Shown here: positions 1-8,642 of the stretch, in pieces
How positions within the stretch are numbered: position 1 is the stretch's first letter
Layout: every line of letters starts with the position of its first letter
Assembly (NCBI GenBank): GCA_937922805.1
Contig: CALAJV010000018.1
Span: forward strand, 124,001 to 188,000
Length of the DNA: 64,000 bases
From: an uncultured Acidimicrobiales bacterium
Lineage (GTDB): Bacteria; Actinomycetota; Acidimicrobiia; Acidimicrobiales; SZUA-35
Direction of reading: 5' to 3'
The notes under the pieces: model-generated
Databases searched by the model: none
Told to the model about the DNA's origin: nothing
Seen by the model: the letters and a program-made list of their open reading frames with translations, nothing else
Made by a program: the position numbers and the translations under genes

Positions 1-1129
1 CGTGTAACATTTTCTGGGCCATCGCCTCTCCAATGGCTGCTGAATGTTTGAACCCATGGCCGCTGCAAGGAGACGCGTAGAGAACCCGATCCGAGCTTGG
101 GTGAGCGTCAATCAAGAAGTGTTCGTCAGTGGTCATGGTGTAAAGGCAGGCAACTGCCTTGACGCATTCAGAGGTAAGGCCGTCGATCCGATGGCGGGCG
201 ATATCGTGATAGAAGTCGTTGATCTCCGAAACTGGAACTGTACGATCGACCGTTCTCGGATCGCACCGATCGACGAACTGTTCAGTCAACACTTTCATTC
301 CAGGTATTCCGCCGTGGGGCATTGGGAACGAAGAAAAGTAGTCGTCCGGCGTCTCCCCAACCCAGATAATGAATGGAAAACACTCTGGTCGAAACATCTC
401 CGGATCTTCAGGCCTAAACCAGTACACGGTTTGGCGAGTGACGTACGTGTGCTCTCGATCGAGTGGCGGCGCCAGGTCAGCGAACCAGGGCCCGGCCGCT
501 ACGACGACCGCTTCGGCCACAACGTTCGTGCCGTCCTGTAGACGGATTGTTGTTAGATCGTTCGTGACTGAAATGTTCGTGACCGTCTGGTGAGTTCTGA
601 TCTCGGCGCCGTTCCCTCTAGCCAAACGGAGATGAGTGTCGACTGCCCGTTCAGCCATAACTACTCCCCCAGTTGGTTCGAAGCCAACTATCTGGTCGTC
701 AGTCGTTTGGATCTGGGGATAGCGGGATCTGGTGGTTGCCGCGTCTAATAATTCAAAGTCGATCCCAGAGTCGGCTGCGATCGAAGCAGATATCCGGGCG
801 AAATCGTTCCAACGGTCACCTGCAGCTGGTGTGTCGGGAGTAATTATGCAACCGCCCGATTGGTGGTAAAGTTTGTCGCCGGTTTCGGCTGCCAATTCGG
901 CCCAAATCTGGTGGGATCGAGCAACGAACGGTAGGTAACGCGGTCCTTCACCAACTGCGAGTCTGGTGATACGAGTTTCAGCGTTAGTCGAGCCGAAGTC
1001 GTGAGGTGGGTCGTACCGGTCGATACCGAGGACTCTCGCCCCAGTTTTAGATGCCTGGAATAACGCTGAGCTGCCGACCGCTCCCAATCCAACAACCACG
1101 AGATCATAGGGCGAACCGGCATCAGTCAT
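1..1129 (-). CDS. FAD-dependent sarcosine oxidase / N-methyltryptophan oxidase-like, C-terminus cut by window edge
   Basis: A DAO-fold flavoenzyme of the monomeric sarcosine oxidase/MTOX type, which oxidatively demethylates N-methyl amino acids to give formaldehyde and H2O2. The start is ATG at 1129; translation stays open to base 1, giving about 376 residues, so only a few C-terminal residues can be missing. The N-terminus carries the dinucleotide motif VVVGLGAVGS and ends the ADP-binding fold with GID. Near the C-terminus the motif ACLYTMTTDEHFLID matches the covalent-FAD cysteine segment of MSOX/MTOX (CxYTxTxDxxFxID). The end of the visible protein (PCSGHGFKHS) is the usual FAD-binding tail. 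It points away from the RTX gene at 1270. The substrate cannot be told from sequence alone. Confidence 0.9.
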   Translation of the reverse strand, partial: MTDAGSPYDLVVVGLGAVGSSALFQASKTGARVLGIDRYDPPHDFGSTNAETRITRLAVGEGPRYLPFVARSHQIWAELAAETGDKLYHQSGGCIITPDTPAAGDRWNDFARISASIAADSGIDFELLDAATTRSRYPQIQTTDDQIVGFEPTGGVVMAERAVDTHLRLARGNGAEIRTHQTVTNISVTNDLTTIRLQDGTNVVAEAVVVAAGPWFADLAPPLDREHTYVTRQTVYWFRPEDPEMFRPECFPFIIWVGETPDDYFSSFPMPHGGIPGMKVLTEQFVDRCDPRTVDRTVPVSEINDFYHDIARHRIDGLTSECVKAVACLYTMTTDEHFLIDAHPSSDRVLYASPCSGHGFKHSAAIGEAMAQKMLH

Positions 1130-1200
1130 ACCATTGATGTTTATCGTTTGGATCGAGACTTTGCTAATCGACTGCCGTCGGAGTTGATCTCGGCTCGGCA

Positions 1201-1236
1201 TGCTCTGCCATCGCCGTCAGAATCGATGGCAGAGCA
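1201..1236 (-). terminator. Perfect 13-bp hairpin, probable terminator of the RTX gene
   Basis: TGCTCTGCCATCG at 1201-1213 and CGATGGCAGAGCA at 1224-1236 are perfect inverted repeats around a 10-nt loop. The hairpin lies 34 nt past the stop of the minus-strand RTX gene and before the next minus-strand gene. There is no clear U-tract, which is common for actinobacterial terminators, so the role is inferred from position and stem strength. Confidence 0.55.
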
Positions 1237-1269
1237 AGGTTAGGAATTACAACGAGCAGCCTGTGGAAT

Positions 1270-1659
1270 CTAGGCGTTCTCGCACACGACGTTCTCGCCG
1301 CCGCGGCAAGTATCCCAGTGGACTCCGCCACGAATAACGTCCCAACCTTGGCCACCTCGAATGGTGTCGTTACCCTGGCCACCATAGAGAGTGTCGTTAC
1401 CTTTGTTGCCACAAATTATGTCGTGTCCACCCTGACCTCGAATGACGTCGTTGCCATCAAAACCAACAATCACGTCGTTACCTGGCGTGCCCCACAAAAC
1501 GTCGTTGCCGCTTGTTCCTGTAATAGTGGCTTGGTGCCCCTCACAGGTAGCGCTGGTGTAGCCAGCGGAAACTGCGGAGCTCATACTGACCATGGCCGCT
1601 ATAGCGACCGTAATTGCCGCTAGGGCAAAGCGAACCTTCTTGCTCGGAAATCCAATCAT
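1270..1659 (-). CDS. Small secreted RTX / haemolysin-type calcium-binding repeat protein
   Basis: A 129-residue exported protein. Residues about 8-32 form a Sec-type signal peptide (basic start, hydrophobic core, end near SAVSAG). From residue about 46 to the C-terminus there are consecutive nonapeptide-like GGxGxDxUx repeats: GTSGNDVLW, GTPGNDVIV, GFDGNDVIR, GQGGHDIIC, GNKGNDTLY, GGQGNDTIR, GGQGWDVIR. These fold into a Ca2+-loaded parallel beta-roll. Four cysteines (after the signal, inside the repeats and in the tail) could form disulphides. A GAAGGAAG ribosome-binding site precedes the ATG. It is far shorter than RTX toxins and has no effector domain, so a small extracellular Ca-binding or surface protein is more likely. 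A structured leader lies upstream. Confidence 0.85.
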   Translation of the reverse strand: MIGFPSKKVRFALAAITVAIAAMVSMSSAVSAGYTSATCEGHQATITGTSGNDVLWGTPGNDVIVGFDGNDVIRGQGGHDIICGNKGNDTLYGGQGNDTIRGGQGWDVIRGGVHWDTCRGGENVVCENA

Positions 1660-1664
1660 ATTTT

Positions 1665-1830
1665 GCTTCCTTCACTTGTGGAGGAACATCGTTTCCTCGT
1701 CCGTTAGCTGGTAGTTGCCTCCAACTAAGCAAAAGTTCCAAGGTGATGGCCCCGGGCTCGGGGTTCCTTATTGCGAACGCTTTGCAGAACGGGAATGAAC
1801 TACCTAGGCTCAAGTGATCGCTATGAAGTC
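1665..1830 (-). promoter_or_regulatory. Structured 5' leader of the RTX gene, possible ydaO-type (c-di-AMP) riboswitch
   Basis: Read on the minus strand, the leader holds a CCCCG/CGGGG hairpin (1750-1763), a hairpin TAGTTG-GAGG-CAACTA around 1711-1726, then CCAGCTAACGGACGAGG and a perfect GAGGAA/TTCCTC hairpin (1681-1698) just before the ribosome-binding site. The CAGCTAAC...GAGGAA(A) end and the GGAACC piece recall the 3' part of ydaO-type leaders, which in actinobacteria precede secreted cell-wall proteins. The match is by memory and partial; the leader could be an unrelated structured UTR. Confidence 0.3.
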
Positions 1831-1914
1831 CACCATCGAAAGCCGGTTTCGGATCTATTCCGACGGGCAAATATCATTCGGCTACGGCTTGAGCCAGTTC
1901 GTTGGTGATCCAGT

Positions 1915-2904
1915 ATGATTGGCCTCCACGCCCCAGACGGATTCTTAGAACCTAGTGTTGCCTTGATTACAGCGGCTATCAGCGGCCTCATTCTGATCGT
2001 GGCGCTGCGGCAATCTTCGGCTGAACTAGCTGATCGACAGGTTCCATTGGCTGGTGTTGCGGCCGCATTCATTTTCGCGATTCAAATGCTGAACTTCCCG
2101 ATAGCGGCGGGCACTTCGGGCCATTTGCTTGGTGGAGCGTTGGCAGCGATCTTGCTCGGTCCGTGGGCCGGAGCGTTAGTTGTCTCAGTCGTAATTGGAG
2201 TCCAGGCATTAGTGTTTGCTGACGGCGGGATTACCGCTTTGGGCTACAACACATTGAACATGGCGATCGTAACGACTTTGGCCGGTTGGGCTCTGTTCCA
2301 ACTCTTTCTTCGTGTACTACCAAGCAATCGTTCAGGCCTGATTGCAGCTACCACTCTGGCGTCCGGCATCAGCGTCGTTCTTTCGGCGGCCATGTTCTCG
2401 CTACAGTGGCTGTTTGGTGCCACTGCCCCGATTCCTTTCGACACGGTATTTGCCGCCATGGTCGGAGCTCACGTTTTTGTCGGCATCGGCGAAGGAATCG
2501 TCACCGGTTTGATTGTTGGAGCGGTCGTTGCCAGTCGCCCAGACCTAGTGGTCGGAGCTCGACATATTCCAGTCAAAGATCTGAATAACGAAGGCAAAGT
2601 TAGCGGCCGGGCTCTTGCTCTTGGCGGTTTCTCGATTGCAGTGGTTTGCGCTGCGGTCGTAAGCCAGTTCAGCGATGAGGCCCCAGATCGACTAGACCGA
2701 TTCGTGGCCGAGGCAGATTTGGATCAGGCTGCCGGTGGTCTTGTGAGCCAAGGCCCTTTCTCCGACTATGCCACGTCAGGAATCGGCAATGAAGCGCTTA
2801 GCTTGGGCGTCGCAGGAGCCACCGGGGTCGTGATGACTCTGCTTGTAGGTTCCGGGATCTTGATGGCGTTCCGTCGAACCAGACTGGTTTCGCAGATCCG
2901 GTGA
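1915..2904 (+). CDS. cbiM: Cobalt ECF transporter substrate-specific component, CbiM-CbiN fusion
   Basis: This 329-residue membrane protein is the Co2+-binding S-component of the CbiMNQO energy-coupling-factor importer. The N-terminus MIGLHAPDGFLEP contains the His-2/3 to PDGF start that forms the metal site in CbiM/NikM; here the first histidine is at residue 5, so a few residues must be absent or the register shifted relative to the classical MHIxDG start. Residues about 15-220 hold six to seven hydrophobic segments (CbiM). From about 225 a further segment, a soluble DEAPDRLDRF-type loop and a final membrane helix correspond to CbiN/PDGLE. It overlaps cbiQ by four bases (GTGA). No cobalamin riboswitch was recognised upstream. 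Confidence 0.9.
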   Translation: MIGLHAPDGFLEPSVALITAAISGLILIVALRQSSAELADRQVPLAGVAAAFIFAIQMLNFPIAAGTSGHLLGGALAAILLGPWAGALVVSVVIGVQALVFADGGITALGYNTLNMAIVTTLAGWALFQLFLRVLPSNRSGLIAATTLASGISVVLSAAMFSLQWLFGATAPIPFDTVFAAMVGAHVFVGIGEGIVTGLIVGAVVASRPDLVVGARHIPVKDLNNEGKVSGRALALGGFSIAVVCAAVVSQFSDEAPDRLDRFVAEADLDQAAGGLVSQGPFSDYATSGIGNEALSLGVAGATGVVMTLLVGSGILMAFRRTRLVSQIR

Positions 2905-3722
2905 TTACGCCTCGATCGATCCCTTCGGCGGATAACCAACAAATAGGTCATCGACAACTCTTCTTGCCGGGAGACTCCTTTGTTCATCGTCTCGACCCGG
3001 AAATAAAGATAGCTGTCGCCTTTCTGTTCGTCGTTGCGGCCGCTTTACTCCCTCGCACCCAGCTTCTACCCGTGTTAGCGAACGGAGTAGCGTTGGCCGC
3101 CGTTGTAGTTGTCGCCCGGCTACCCCCGTTGACCTTGCTGATTCGCCTGACTGTCATTGGTCCATTCGTAGCCTTCTCGCTCTTCATTCCTTTTGTCGGC
3201 GGTGGACAAACCACTGAGGTTGCCGGCGTGGCGCTGTCGGTCGAAGGGCTTTGGGCTTCGTGGGGCATTCTGTCTAAGGCGATTCTTGGGGCTGGCGCCA
3301 GCATTGTTCTGTCGTCAACAACTTCCATCCCACAGCTGTTGCGCGGTTTGTCGGTACTTCGAGTGCCGGCAGTGGTGGTCGCCATCATCGCCTTCATGTT
3401 CCGTTACCTGGATTTGATAACGGGCCAAGTCCATCGGATGCGCAATGCCATGATTTCTCGAGCACACGACCCCCGGTGGCTTTGGCAGGCGAAACCGATC
3501 GCGTCATCAGCTGGGGCCTTATTCGTTCGGACCTATGAACGGGGGGAACGAACTCACCTGGCTATGGTCTCTAGAGGCTACACCGGGTCAATGCCATGCC
3601 TCGATTCCGATGGCGATGGCCAACAGAGGATCAAGATCGCTTCGGCGCTCGCAGCCTCTACTCCAGCTGTTCTTGCTTGGATCAACTTGTTGATCGCTTC
3701 TGGGTTTGGTCCGGTTCAGTGA
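2901..3722 (+). CDS. cbiQ: Cobalt ECF transporter transmembrane protein CbiQ
   Basis: The T-component of the cobalt ECF importer, 273 residues, GTG start overlapping the cbiM stop (GTGA), indicating translational coupling. It has a short soluble N-terminus with FVHRLDPEIKI, the usual entry to CbiQ/EcfT, then four to five membrane helices (about residues 33-125 and 145-165, plus one at the C-terminus). The coupling-helix region carries the family Ala-Arg-Gly type signatures: ISRAHDPRW near 195 and MVSRGYTG near 225, which contact CbiO. Followed after 43 bp by cbiO. Confidence 0.92.
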   Translation: MITPRSIPSADNQQIGHRQLFLPGDSFVHRLDPEIKIAVAFLFVVAAALLPRTQLLPVLANGVALAAVVVVARLPPLTLLIRLTVIGPFVAFSLFIPFVGGGQTTEVAGVALSVEGLWASWGILSKAILGAGASIVLSSTTSIPQLLRGLSVLRVPAVVVAIIAFMFRYLDLITGQVHRMRNAMISRAHDPRWLWQAKPIASSAGALFVRTYERGERTHLAMVSRGYTGSMPCLDSDGDGQQRIKIASALAASTPAVLAWINLLIASGFGPVQ

Positions 3723-3765
3723 TTGGCTTTGCTAACCAATTGCTTCGGAGTCTGGGGATTAGATC

Positions 3766-4530
3766 ATGAGGTCTGACGGGGAAGACACTGCAGCCGCTTC
3801 GGTCGAAATTGATGATCTAACGTTCACTTACCCCGATGGCACACCGGTACTCGATCAGCTCTCACTCTTGGTTAGCGCCGGAGAACGAGTTGCTATTCTT
3901 GGACCGAACGGGTCTGGCAAAACTACCTTGGTCCTCCACCTAAACGGACTTCTTCCAACCCAACAAGGGTCGGTCAGGATCGGCGACATAGTTGTTGACG
4001 AGCCGAACTTACGCCAGATTCGCCGCGACGTTGGGATGGTGTTTCAAGATCCGGACGATCAGCTGTTTATGCAGTCTGTACGCGACGACGTGACCTTCGG
4101 TCCAGCCAACCTTGGGGTTGGCGCTGATGAGCTAGACGCGGTAGCTCGCGCTGCCTTGCAAGCTGTCGGCGCTAGCGAACTTATTGATCGATCTCCGCAT
4201 CATTTAAGTGGAGGCGAAAAGCGCCGGGCTGCCATCGCGACGGTGCTCTCCATGCGACCTCGAGTGTTAGTGCTCGACGAACCGAACTCTGGACTTGATC
4301 CGGTCGGAATACGTGAGCTTTCATCGCTGCTCGTAGGCTTGAGCCAGACCCAGATTGTGGTCACTCACGATCTGCCGTTTGCGTTGGCGACCTGCCCTCG
4401 ATCCTTGATCGTAAGCGAAGGCAGAGTGGTGGCCGACGGGCCGACTTGGGAGCTAATGGCCGATAGCGATTTACTTGAACGTCACCGATTGGCGTTGCCA
4501 TACGGATTCGTATTGGCTGATCGAGGCTAG
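3766..4530 (+). CDS. cbiO: Cobalt ECF transporter ATPase CbiO
   Basis: Cytoplasmic ABC ATPase that powers Co2+ uptake through CbiMQ; 254 residues. All motifs are intact: Walker A GPNGSGKTT (about 44-52), Q-loop VFQDPDDQLF (about 91-100, the DDQ form being typical of ECF ATPases), signature LSGGEKRR (about 146), Walker B VLVLDEPNSGLD (about 165) and switch histidine VVTHDL (about 205). ATG start. It ends the cbi operon and converges on the SDR gene at 4563. Only one ATPase gene is present, as expected for a dedicated group I transporter where it acts as a homodimer. Confidence 0.95.
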   Translation: MRSDGEDTAAASVEIDDLTFTYPDGTPVLDQLSLLVSAGERVAILGPNGSGKTTLVLHLNGLLPTQQGSVRIGDIVVDEPNLRQIRRDVGMVFQDPDDQLFMQSVRDDVTFGPANLGVGADELDAVARAALQAVGASELIDRSPHHLSGGEKRRAAIATVLSMRPRVLVLDEPNSGLDPVGIRELSSLLVGLSQTQIVVTHDLPFALATCPRSLIVSEGRVVADGPTWELMADSDLLERHRLALPYGFVLADRG

Positions 4531-4562
4531 CTCTGGCTGCTGCCTGGTTCACCGGGATCGAG

Positions 4563-5372
4563 CTACATCAAAATGGTCGGCAGTGAGGGTCGAACCGTTC
4601 GACCACCGTCGACCGTAATTACCTGGCCGGTGACGAACCTACTCTCGTCGCTGGCCAGCCATACCGCTACATCGGCAACATCAGAACCAGAACCAACACG
4701 ACCGATCGGATGTAGCTTGGCTAATTCTTCTACCACAACGTCTCGGTCCGGGTGATTGTCAACGTATGAGGCATTCAATGGCGTGTCGATCCAACCGGGC
4801 GCTATGGCGTTGCAACGAACGCTGACAGGTCCGAGGTCAACGGCAGTCGCTCTAGTAAGGCCGTGAATGCCCGCTTTAGTTGCGGCGTAAGCCGCATGTC
4901 CGGGATTACAACGGTCTCCCTCGATTGATCCGATGTTGATTATGGAACCCACTCCATGTTGAGATAAGTGGGGCGCTGCATGCTTTGTCAACAACATCGG
5001 ACCGGTCAGGTTGATAGCTAACATCTCGTCCCACGCCGAACGTTCTTGGTCGCTGACCGGCGTCTCGAACATTATGCCGGCATTGTTGACGATGACGTCA
5101 AGACGGCCATGTCGGCTCACAACACCCTCGACTAATTGACAAACAGAATTTTCGTCAGATACGTCGAGGGACTCCGAATCGAAACTATCGGTACCGGACC
5201 TGTCTGTAACCTCCAGGTCACCGATGATGACCGTCGCCCCGGCTGCAACCAGACCGTGAGCGATAGCACTGCCAATACTCCCGGCACCTCCGGTCACGAT
5301 TGCCACTCTGCCCGCTAGGCGAGAATCAGCTGGGCGCTGATCAGGGTTCGGCTCCTTGGTTGCTCCACTCAT
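4563..5372 (-). CDS. Short-chain dehydrogenase/reductase (SDR)
   Basis: Classical NAD(P)-dependent SDR, 269 residues, acting on an unknown alcohol/ketone. The cofactor motif is TGGAGSIG (the common TGxxxGxG with the last Gly region intact), followed by NNAG (about 102), catalytic Ser in INIGSIEG and the YAATK active-site Tyr/Lys. An acidic residue after beta2 (GDLE) suggests NAD. It is the last gene of a four-gene run (lysR, mttB-like, SDR, SDR), each joined to the next by a 4-nt ATGA overlap, so it probably works on a product of that pathway. The first ~20 residues are a low-complexity polar lead before the fold. Confidence 0.9.
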   Translation of the reverse strand: MSGATKEPNPDQRPADSRLAGRVAIVTGGAGSIGSAIAHGLVAAGATVIIGDLEVTDRSGTDSFDSESLDVSDENSVCQLVEGVVSRHGRLDVIVNNAGIMFETPVSDQERSAWDEMLAINLTGPMLLTKHAAPHLSQHGVGSIINIGSIEGDRCNPGHAAYAATKAGIHGLTRATAVDLGPVSVRCNAIAPGWIDTPLNASYVDNHPDRDVVVEELAKLHPIGRVGSGSDVADVAVWLASDESRFVTGQVITVDGGRTVRPSLPTILM

Positions 5373-6220
5373 TGGGCGACGTATCCCCCATCGATCGGTA
5401 GCGCTACACCGGTGACATGACTCGACATATCGCTTGCCAGGTAGACCATAGATTTTGCGATCTCATCGGGCTGGGGAAGACGACCTTCTGGAATAGCCGC
5501 AATGTTGTCGGCGAATACCTGTTCAACGGTCCGTCCTGACTTCTGATGTCCAGAAACCAGCATTGGGGTGTTAACTGAACCAGGGCAAAGTGCGTTGATT
5601 CGGATTCCTTCGGCTGCGTGATCGATCGCCATTGCCTTCGTCATTAGCACTACCGCTCCTTTGGACGCGCAATAGGCCGGGAGTCCAGCGGTACCTACTA
5701 GGCCCACATTCGAGGCCAAGTTAACAATTACGCCTCCGTCTCCCTGCGCCCTCATTGCTCGGATCGCAGCCCGGGAAGCAAAGAAGACGGCATCCAGATT
5801 AACTGAGATGTTCTGATGCCATTCTTCGTCACTAGTTTCGGTAGCGTCGCCTCGCGTTATCGTGCCGGCTACGTTAGCCAAGATATCGATACGTCCGAAC
5901 TGCGAAACTGTTGTGTCGACCAGTTCGTCGCAAAACGAAGACTTTGTTATGTCTCCAAGCGCTATCGCTGCGGTACCCGAGGTTGAGTCGTTTCCGCTAG
6001 CGGCTGTGATGGCGGCATGGGTTCGTTCTGCTCCTTCGGCGTTGCGTCCGGTTAGCAGAACCGCTGCTCCGGCTGCCGCGTAGGCAATGGCCGTAGCGGC
6101 GCCAATTCCAGAGGTTGCGCCGGTAACTAAGGCCACTTTGCCCGCTAGCGGTGCTGTAACGGCAGACGCTGACGACTCGGTAACTAAAAGATTGGCTGAC
6201 GATCCTTTGCGGTTTGTCAT
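5369..6220 (-). CDS. Short-chain dehydrogenase/reductase (SDR)
   Basis: Second SDR of the same operon, 283 residues. It has TGATSGIG for cofactor binding, NVAG in place of NNAG, NLASNVG with the catalytic serine and YCASK with the Tyr/Lys pair; the C-terminus ends with the family's D-GGY. A conserved LTGRN after beta2 (Arg) makes NADP possible. It overlaps the MTTB-family gene upstream and the next SDR downstream by four bases each. About 30 residues precede the fold, so a later start is possible but the overlap supports the one given. Paired SDRs of this kind often oxidise and reduce the same carbon of a substrate; that is inference. Confidence 0.9.
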   Translation of the reverse strand: MTNRKGSSANLLVTESSASAVTAPLAGKVALVTGATSGIGAATAIAYAAAGAAVLLTGRNAEGAERTHAAITAASGNDSTSGTAAIALGDITKSSFCDELVDTTVSQFGRIDILANVAGTITRGDATETSDEEWHQNISVNLDAVFFASRAAIRAMRAQGDGGVIVNLASNVGLVGTAGLPAYCASKGAVVLMTKAMAIDHAAEGIRINALCPGSVNTPMLVSGHQKSGRTVEQVFADNIAAIPEGRLPQPDEIAKSMVYLASDMSSHVTGVALPIDGGYVAQ

Positions 6221-7755
6221 AGCTGATTCTCCGGAATCTCGGACCGTAGGCGATCTTTGTAGTCAGTTAGTTCAGCCAACACATCGTCAGCAAGGCTCGG
6301 CTCGACATACTCGTGCAGTCGACGCTTGGCCATTTGGATACCCCGGGAATTGGCGTCAACAGATCCGGACGCCTTCCATTGTTCATAGCTGTCACCGTCC
6401 ATCAGATCCGGCATGAAGAACGCGTTTTCAAAGTTAGCCAACGTATGTTGGGTTCCAAGATAATGGTCGCCTGGTTCGATTTCACGAATGGCTTCCATTG
6501 CCGGATCGAGTTCACCCATATCGACGCCTCGACCCAGCTTGTACATCATTCGCATCTGCTCTCCATCGAGCATTACTTTGGCGTAGCTCTGACACAAGGC
6601 ACTTTCGAGGTAGCCGGTGGTCGACAATACGAAGTTTGCCCCGGCCATAAGAACTCCGTACATGTTCCGTGCCGCTTCATAGCCTGCTTGAGCGTCGACC
6701 AACTTTGACGACGAACAACCGCCGCTGCATCGCCACGGCAACTGGTAGAAGCGGGCCAGCTGCCCAACCAGCAAATTGATGTGATCAATCTCAGGGGTGC
6801 CAGCCATCGGAGCACCGCTATTCATAGCAACAGTCGCGGTCCATTGGCCGTAAACCGACGGCGAGCCTGGGCGAATAAGTTGCATGAACGCAACGCCAGC
6901 CAGTGCCTCAGCGCTGAGTTGGGCCACTGCGCCAACGGTGCTAGCCGGGGTGCTGGCCCCGCCGAGCACGAAGGGACTGAAGAGCATAGCTTGATTAGAC
7001 GCCGCATAGACCTTTACGGCGTCCAGCATGGTTTGGTCCCAGACCAACGGTGAGTTGCAGTTCGCCAACGACGTTGACACGGTGGTGTTGGCTACCGTCT
7101 CGTGACCAAAGGCAATGCCCATCATGTGTAGCGACTGCTCCGCTCGCTCTCGGGACGTAACTGAGCCCATCAGTGGCTTATCGCTGTAGCGGAGCAGACT
7201 ATAAGTCATTTCAAGGTGACGATGTGGCACCGGTATGTCCATCGGCTCGCAGAGAACCCCACCGGTCATGTGCATAGCTGGTTCCATATACGCCAACTTG
7301 GCGAAATTGTTAAAGTCGTCGATAGTTGCGTGCCGTCGGTTGTTTTCGACATCAAGGACGAACGGGGCCCCGTAGGACGGTGTGAAGATTGTTTTTCTGC
7401 CGCCGAGCGTTACCGAGCGTTCTGGGTTTCGAGCCAGCATCGTGTATTCGCTTGGGGCGGTGGAAATGAGCTCCATCAAATGTTCTCGATCGATTCGAAC
7501 CCGATAGCCATCAACGGACGCGCCAGCCTTGTTCCAAAGAGAAGCCGATTCATCATCTCTGAAGTCGATCCCGACTTCTTCCAGCAACGTCATCGAAGCA
7601 TCGTGGATTCGCTCCAGTTCCTCTGGGGTAACGATGTCCAGGTAAGGAATTCCGCGGTCAAGCTCGGGCAGCCATCGAACGGTGGTTGCTGTCCGTTCAG
7701 CCCGGCGAGCACTGCGGCCGCGCCGACTTGGACCGGTTGTGCCTGTAGCCGTCAT
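6217..7755 (-). CDS. Non-pyrrolysine trimethylamine methyltransferase (MttB/MtgB)-family protein
   Basis: A 512-residue member of the MTTB superfamily (COG5598). Members move a methyl group from a quaternary amine such as glycine betaine, proline betaine or carnitine to a corrinoid protein. The body (PEELERIHDASMTLLEEVGIDF at the start of the fold, residues about 43-64; then GGVLCEPMDIP, MLFSPFVLGGAS, WRCSGGCSSSKLVDAQAGYE, NFVLSTTGYLES) is typical. The reading frame is open without an in-frame TAG, so it belongs to the non-pyrrolysine branch. It overlaps lysR by 4 nt upstream and an SDR by 4 nt downstream. No corrinoid protein (MttC) or RamA activator is in the window, although a cobalt transporter is adjacent. 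Substrate unknown. Confidence 0.85.
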   Translation of the reverse strand: MTATGTTGPSRRGRSARRAERTATTVRWLPELDRGIPYLDIVTPEELERIHDASMTLLEEVGIDFRDDESASLWNKAGASVDGYRVRIDREHLMELISTAPSEYTMLARNPERSVTLGGRKTIFTPSYGAPFVLDVENNRRHATIDDFNNFAKLAYMEPAMHMTGGVLCEPMDIPVPHRHLEMTYSLLRYSDKPLMGSVTSRERAEQSLHMMGIAFGHETVANTTVSTSLANCNSPLVWDQTMLDAVKVYAASNQAMLFSPFVLGGASTPASTVGAVAQLSAEALAGVAFMQLIRPGSPSVYGQWTATVAMNSGAPMAGTPEIDHINLLVGQLARFYQLPWRCSGGCSSSKLVDAQAGYEAARNMYGVLMAGANFVLSTTGYLESALCQSYAKVMLDGEQMRMMYKLGRGVDMGELDPAMEAIREIEPGDHYLGTQHTLANFENAFFMPDLMDGDSYEQWKASGSVDANSRGIQMAKRRLHEYVEPSLADDVLAELTDYKDRLRSEIPENQL

Positions 7756-8642
7756 CGTGTTACTCCCAATGCACTGATTAGCGCGTCTCGAAGTGCGTCA
7801 AGCACTTCAGGGCTCGTTGAATTGTCGACTCGGATTACTTCGCAAAGGTCCGGCAGTGGGGCATTAACGTCCCATGGCATCATCTCGTCAGTGCAGTTCC
7901 TTGTGTTCAGCGCTGCCACCCCCAAGCCCGACTCGACCGCCGCCTGGACCCCAGAAAGCATTGGACACTCGAGCACTGTTCGCCAGCGAATCCCTGCTGC
8001 CTGTAGCGAGGCTTCGACATGATCGAGGTAGGCCAACCCGGGCCCGAACGAAACAAGAGGAGTTATCGCCTCGGACGAACAGGGTTGGGTAACCGATCCG
8101 TTCTCAGAGGTGACTACATCGGTTGGCTGTTCTTTGGCTTTCATCCAATGCATCGGCTCACGCCATAGTTCGACATCGCCAGCTTGCTTGTCCTCAACCG
8201 GTATTTGCAGCAAGGCAAGATCAATGTCGCCATCTTCTAGCCACTCTCGCACTGTTCCGCTTAGCTCGACGCGAACGTGCAATTGGATCTGTGGGTACCG
8301 GCGAGCGAATCGGGCCAGAACCTCGGCTAGCTCGCCGCCTCGGAGATCTTCGTTGGTGCCAAGCCTAACCACGCCCTGAAGATCCGATCGACTTAGATGT
8401 TCGACGGCCGAATCGTGAGCAGCAATAATTTGCTCCGCGTAATGAAGCAGATCGTTACCGTCTGCGGTTGGCTCGATCTCGGTTCCCCGTTGGACCAACT
8501 CCAAGCCAACGCGCTCCTCGAGCCGCTTTATCTTCCAACTAACTGCGCTTTGGCTCATTCCAAGACGACTAGCGGCTTCAGTGAACGTGCCAGCCTTAAC
8601 CACCATCTGCAGCGTCCGAAGGGACTCAACATCGAGCTTCAT
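7752..8642 (-). CDS. LysR-family transcriptional regulator
   Basis: LTTR of 296 residues: winged HTH at about 1-60 (LRTLQMVVKAGTFTEAASRLGMSQSAVSWKIKRLE) and a periplasmic-binding-like effector domain from about 90. It is the first gene of the operon lysR-mttB-like-SDR-SDR and is divergent from the dapA-like operon, the standard arrangement for an LTTR controlling both sides through the 56-bp intergenic region. The effector is presumably the substrate or an intermediate of the pathway. Confidence 0.92.
   Translation of the reverse strand: MKLDVESLRTLQMVVKAGTFTEAASRLGMSQSAVSWKIKRLEERVGLELVQRGTEIEPTADGNDLLHYAEQIIAAHDSAVEHLSRSDLQGVVRLGTNEDLRGGELAEVLARFARRYPQIQLHVRVELSGTVREWLEDGDIDLALLQIPVEDKQAGDVELWREPMHWMKAKEQPTDVVTSENGSVTQPCSSEAITPLVSFGPGLAYLDHVEASLQAAGIRWRTVLECPMLSGVQAAVESGLGVAALNTRNCTDEMMPWDVNAPLPDLCEVIRVDNSTSPEVLDALRDALISALGVTR

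Noticed and set aside
1660..1914. Cobalamin riboswitch ahead of cbiM
   Set aside because: No B12-box (AGCCAGG-type) or the GGTG/GGGAA series in the right order was found on the plus strand.
6217..7755. Pyrrolysine-containing trimethylamine methyltransferase
   Set aside because: No in-frame TAG lies inside the gene; it belongs to the non-pyrrolysine branch.
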